NCBI GenBank assembly: GCA_946625715.1
Contig: CAMOTK010000095.1
Coordinates: 1 to 7,603 of the forward strand
Direction: 5' to 3'
Length of the DNA stretch: 7,603 nt
DNA from: an uncultured Prevotella sp.
GTDB taxonomy: Bacteria > Bacteroidota > Bacteroidia > Bacteroidales > Bacteroidaceae
Shown here: piece by piece, positions 6,593 through 7,603 of the stretch
Layout: each line of letters starts with the position of its first letter
Position numbering within the stretch: position 1 is the first letter of the stretch
The notes under the pieces: generated by a model
What the model was told of the DNA's origin: nothing
Databases searched by the model: none
Seen by the model: only the letters and a program-made list of their open reading frames with translations
Translations under genes and position numbers: made by a program

Positions 6593-7299
6593 TGATTGCT
6601 GTTAAACATTCAATAGTGTTGTGGCTGCTGCTCACCTTGGGCAGCGCCACAACTGCCTTTTCTGCCGACTATAGAAAGGTGTTTGGAACCGACTGGGAAC
6701 AGGCCGTGGACTTCGTCGTCGACCATCATGAGGCGTGGGCCGAGGAGTTCAGACGCTTTGGTGTCGACAGCAAGGTTGCCGAAGCCGTGGTCTTTCCCGA
6801 GCTCATTCGCTATAGCAAGTGGCAGGACGAGATAGAGCAGGCAGCCGTCAACGGGCTCTACGTCACGAAGGGTAGTGGGGGGGCCAACTTCTCCGTGGGC
6901 CGCTTCCAGATGAAACCCTCGTTTGCCGAAGAGGTCGAACGGGCATGGAACGCCTCGCCGCTGGCCCAGGAGTATGGGTTCTCCTTTCTGTTGTCGGACA
7001 CCCGCGAGGCACGTCGGGCCCGTGTGCGCCGTTTGGGCAACGAGCAGGGCCAGTGCCGCTATTTAGCTATCTTCATCCGCCTGCAGCAGCTGCGCCTGCC
7101 CCAGCTGCAGCACGTGTCGGCCGAGCAGCAAGTGCGCCTATTGGCCACTGCCTACAACTACCAGTTTGCGGCCTCATGGCCAACGTTGAACCGCATGCAG
7201 CATCAGCGCCGTTTCCATACCGACATGATCAGAACCCGCAACACGCGCATGTTCTGCTATGCCGACATTGCAGCTTCTTTCTTCATTGCAAATATTTAG
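6592..7299 (+). CDS. Small exported lysozyme/transglycosylase-like protein
   Basis: Possible peptidoglycan-cleaving enzyme in the periplasm. The 235 residues start with a signal peptide (1-25, cut near FSA-DY). The features that recall the lysozyme-like (SLT/goose-type) fold come in the right order. VVFPELIRYS (66-75) puts Glu70 where the catalytic glutamate would be. NFSVGRFQMKPSF (99-111) resembles the S-x-G-x-x-Q-M/I-x-P motif. ATAYNYQF (185-192) resembles the A-Y-N-x-G motif, with Tyr-Gln in place of the usual small residue and Gly. A basic helix (137-148) and a C-terminal YADIAASFF complete it. The assignment rests on motifs only, and activity is not certain because the AYN motif is altered. 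ATG overlaps the previous TGA (TGATG at 6590-6594), so translation depends on the upstream gene. It is last gene of the operon. Confidence 0.75.
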   Translation: MIAVKHSIVLWLLLTLGSATTAFSADYRKVFGTDWEQAVDFVVDHHEAWAEEFRRFGVDSKVAEAVVFPELIRYSKWQDEIEQAAVNGLYVTKGSGGANFSVGRFQMKPSFAEEVERAWNASPLAQEYGFSFLLSDTREARRARVRRLGNEQGQCRYLAIFIRLQQLRLPQLQHVSAEQQVRLLATAYNYQFAASWPTLNRMQHQRRFHTDMIRTRNTRMFCYADIAASFFIANI

Positions 7300-7340
7300 T
7301 TGATGTCAAGAAAAACTGCCCAGAAATCCAGTTTGGCACA
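7300..7340. other. Short spacer after the operon, no gene
   Basis: First part of the 304-base gene-free tail. It holds only a small palindrome TTGATGTCAA (7300-7309) directly after the stop codon. I see no T-tract terminator, promoter or RNA gene here. Confidence 0.5.
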
Positions 7341-7404
7341 TTGCTGACCTTCGTCAGCAGCATTGCCGACCTTCGTCAGCAACGTTGCCGACCAAGGTCA
7401 GCAA
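7341..7404. repeat. Palindrome array, left triplet (three 20-bp units, 22-bp period)
   Basis: Three related palindromes at 7341-7360, 7363-7382 and 7385-7404, with centres exactly 22 bp apart. The common plan is TTGCyGAC-N4-GTCAGCAr, an 8-bp arm, a 4-base centre (CTTC, CTTC, CAAG) and the inverted arm. Unit 1 has a perfect 7-bp inner stem. Units 2 and 3 each have one C/A mismatch at the fourth pair from the centre. The spacing of two helical turns would place all centres on one face of the DNA. It is not a CRISPR, because there are no 25-40 bp unique spacers. It could be a REP/BIME-like extragenic palindrome, a binding-site cluster or a structured RNA. Confidence 0.85.
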
Positions 7405-7413
7405 TGCAGCGTT

Positions 7414-7433
7414 TCGGTCCCTAAAGGGGCTGA
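7414..7433 (+). repeat. Central hairpin between the two palindrome triplets
   Basis: TCGGTCCC (7414-7421) pairs with GGGGCTGA (7426-7433) around TAAA. That gives eight pairs including two G-U pairs if read as plus-strand RNA. Its centre (7423.5) is 29 bp from the centre of the last left unit and 29 bp from the first right unit, so it is the exact midpoint of the array. No T tract follows, so it is not a typical intrinsic terminator. Confidence 0.6.
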
Positions 7434-7443
7434 TATCGTCAAT

Positions 7444-7505
7444 GGTCGACCTTCGTCAACCAATCGGTCGACGTAGGTCAACCAATCAGTTGACGAAGGT
7501 CAACC
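7444..7505. repeat. Palindrome array, right triplet (three 18-bp units, 22-bp period)
   Basis: Three palindromes at 7444-7461, 7466-7483 and 7488-7505, centres again 22 bp apart. The plan is rGTyGAC-N4-GTCAACC with centres CTTC, GTAG and GAAG. Compared with the left triplet, the core GAC-N4-GTC is kept. The second pair outside that core has changed on both sides, from C-G to T-A or its equivalent, and the outer bases are GG/CC instead of TT/AA. Such paired changes argue that the palindrome itself is selected. The last unit has its centre in the inverted orientation (GAAG against CTTC). Confidence 0.85.
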
Positions 7506-7603
7506 GCAAGCAATCCTTGGCATCTTCGACAGCGATTCCGCTCCATCTATGATAGCTAAGTATAAAGCAGTCAGACTTTTTTTTTACTCATGCCGCAGAC
7601 CTC
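7506..7603. other. Gene-free right end with a nine-T run
   Basis: Apart from a nine-T run at 7577-7585 I see no clear gene, promoter or RNA. A weak 4-bp stem (AAAG 7564-7567 with CTTT 7576-7579) precedes the run, too poor to call a terminator with confidence. On the minus strand an open frame enters from the right edge and stops with TGA at 7573-7571 (EVCGMSKKKV), and another stops with TAA at 7586-7584 (GLRHE). Either could be the C-terminus of a convergent gene, but ten residues or fewer cannot decide it. Confidence 0.4.

Noticed and set aside
6945..7424. Plus-strand frame running from the lysozyme-like gene into the palindrome array
   Set aside because: It overlaps a gene with signal peptide and motifs in another frame, and its tail is just translated palindromes (ADLRQQ), so it is not coding.
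7341..7505. CRISPR array
   Set aside because: Units are 18-20 bp palindromes separated by 2-4 bp within triplets, there are no unique spacers of 25-40 bp, and no cas gene is visible.
7564..7585. Intrinsic terminator for the exported operon at the nine-T run
   Set aside because: The only stem before the T run is 4 bp and A/T-rich, and the run lies almost 280 bp after the last stop codon. It is too weak to call.

Overview
The window looks like chromosomal DNA of a fairly G+C-rich member of the Bacteroidetes, most likely a Prevotella-type organism (inference). The support is threefold. Bacteroidetes-type promoter elements (TAnnTTTG) lie ahead of the transcription units. Gene starts have A/T-rich leaders without Shine-Dalgarno sequences. 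The protein types fit too: a TPR sensor kinase, an OmpA-domain protein with a sugar-binding-like fold, a succinate-type CoA-transferase, and exported proteins cleaved at SAQ.

Layout, left to right. (1) Positions 1-878, minus strand: the N-terminal part of a Cat1/AarC-type acetyl-CoA hydrolase / succinyl-CoA:acetate CoA-transferase, cut by the left edge, with a good promoter at 922-953. (2) Positions 1005-3496, minus strand: a two-gene two-component operon, with a TPR-containing membrane histidine kinase overlapping by 4 nt a NarL/LuxR-type response regulator. (3) Positions 3497-3701: a divergent A/T-rich control region with a candidate promoter for each side and two inverted repeats. (4) Positions 3702-7299, plus strand: a tight three-gene operon of exported proteins. 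These are a periplasmic OmpA-domain protein with a LamG-like middle, an unrecognised 531-residue helical protein, and a small lysozyme/transglycosylase-like protein. (5) Positions 7300-7603: a gene-free tail with an ordered array of six 22-bp-spaced palindromes arranged 3 + hairpin + 3.

How the parts may work together (inference): the kinase/regulator pair is divergent from the exported operon and may control it. The operon combines a peptidoglycan-binding module, a possible peptidoglycan-cleaving enzyme and a protein sharing an N-terminal amphipathic motif with the OmpA protein. This suggests a small cell-envelope module under signal-dependent control. The CoA-transferase is probably an independent central-metabolism gene.

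The two least explained items are the symmetric palindrome array at 7341-7505, whose internal mismatches all become G-U pairs if the minus strand is the RNA, and the three-protein envelope operon itself.
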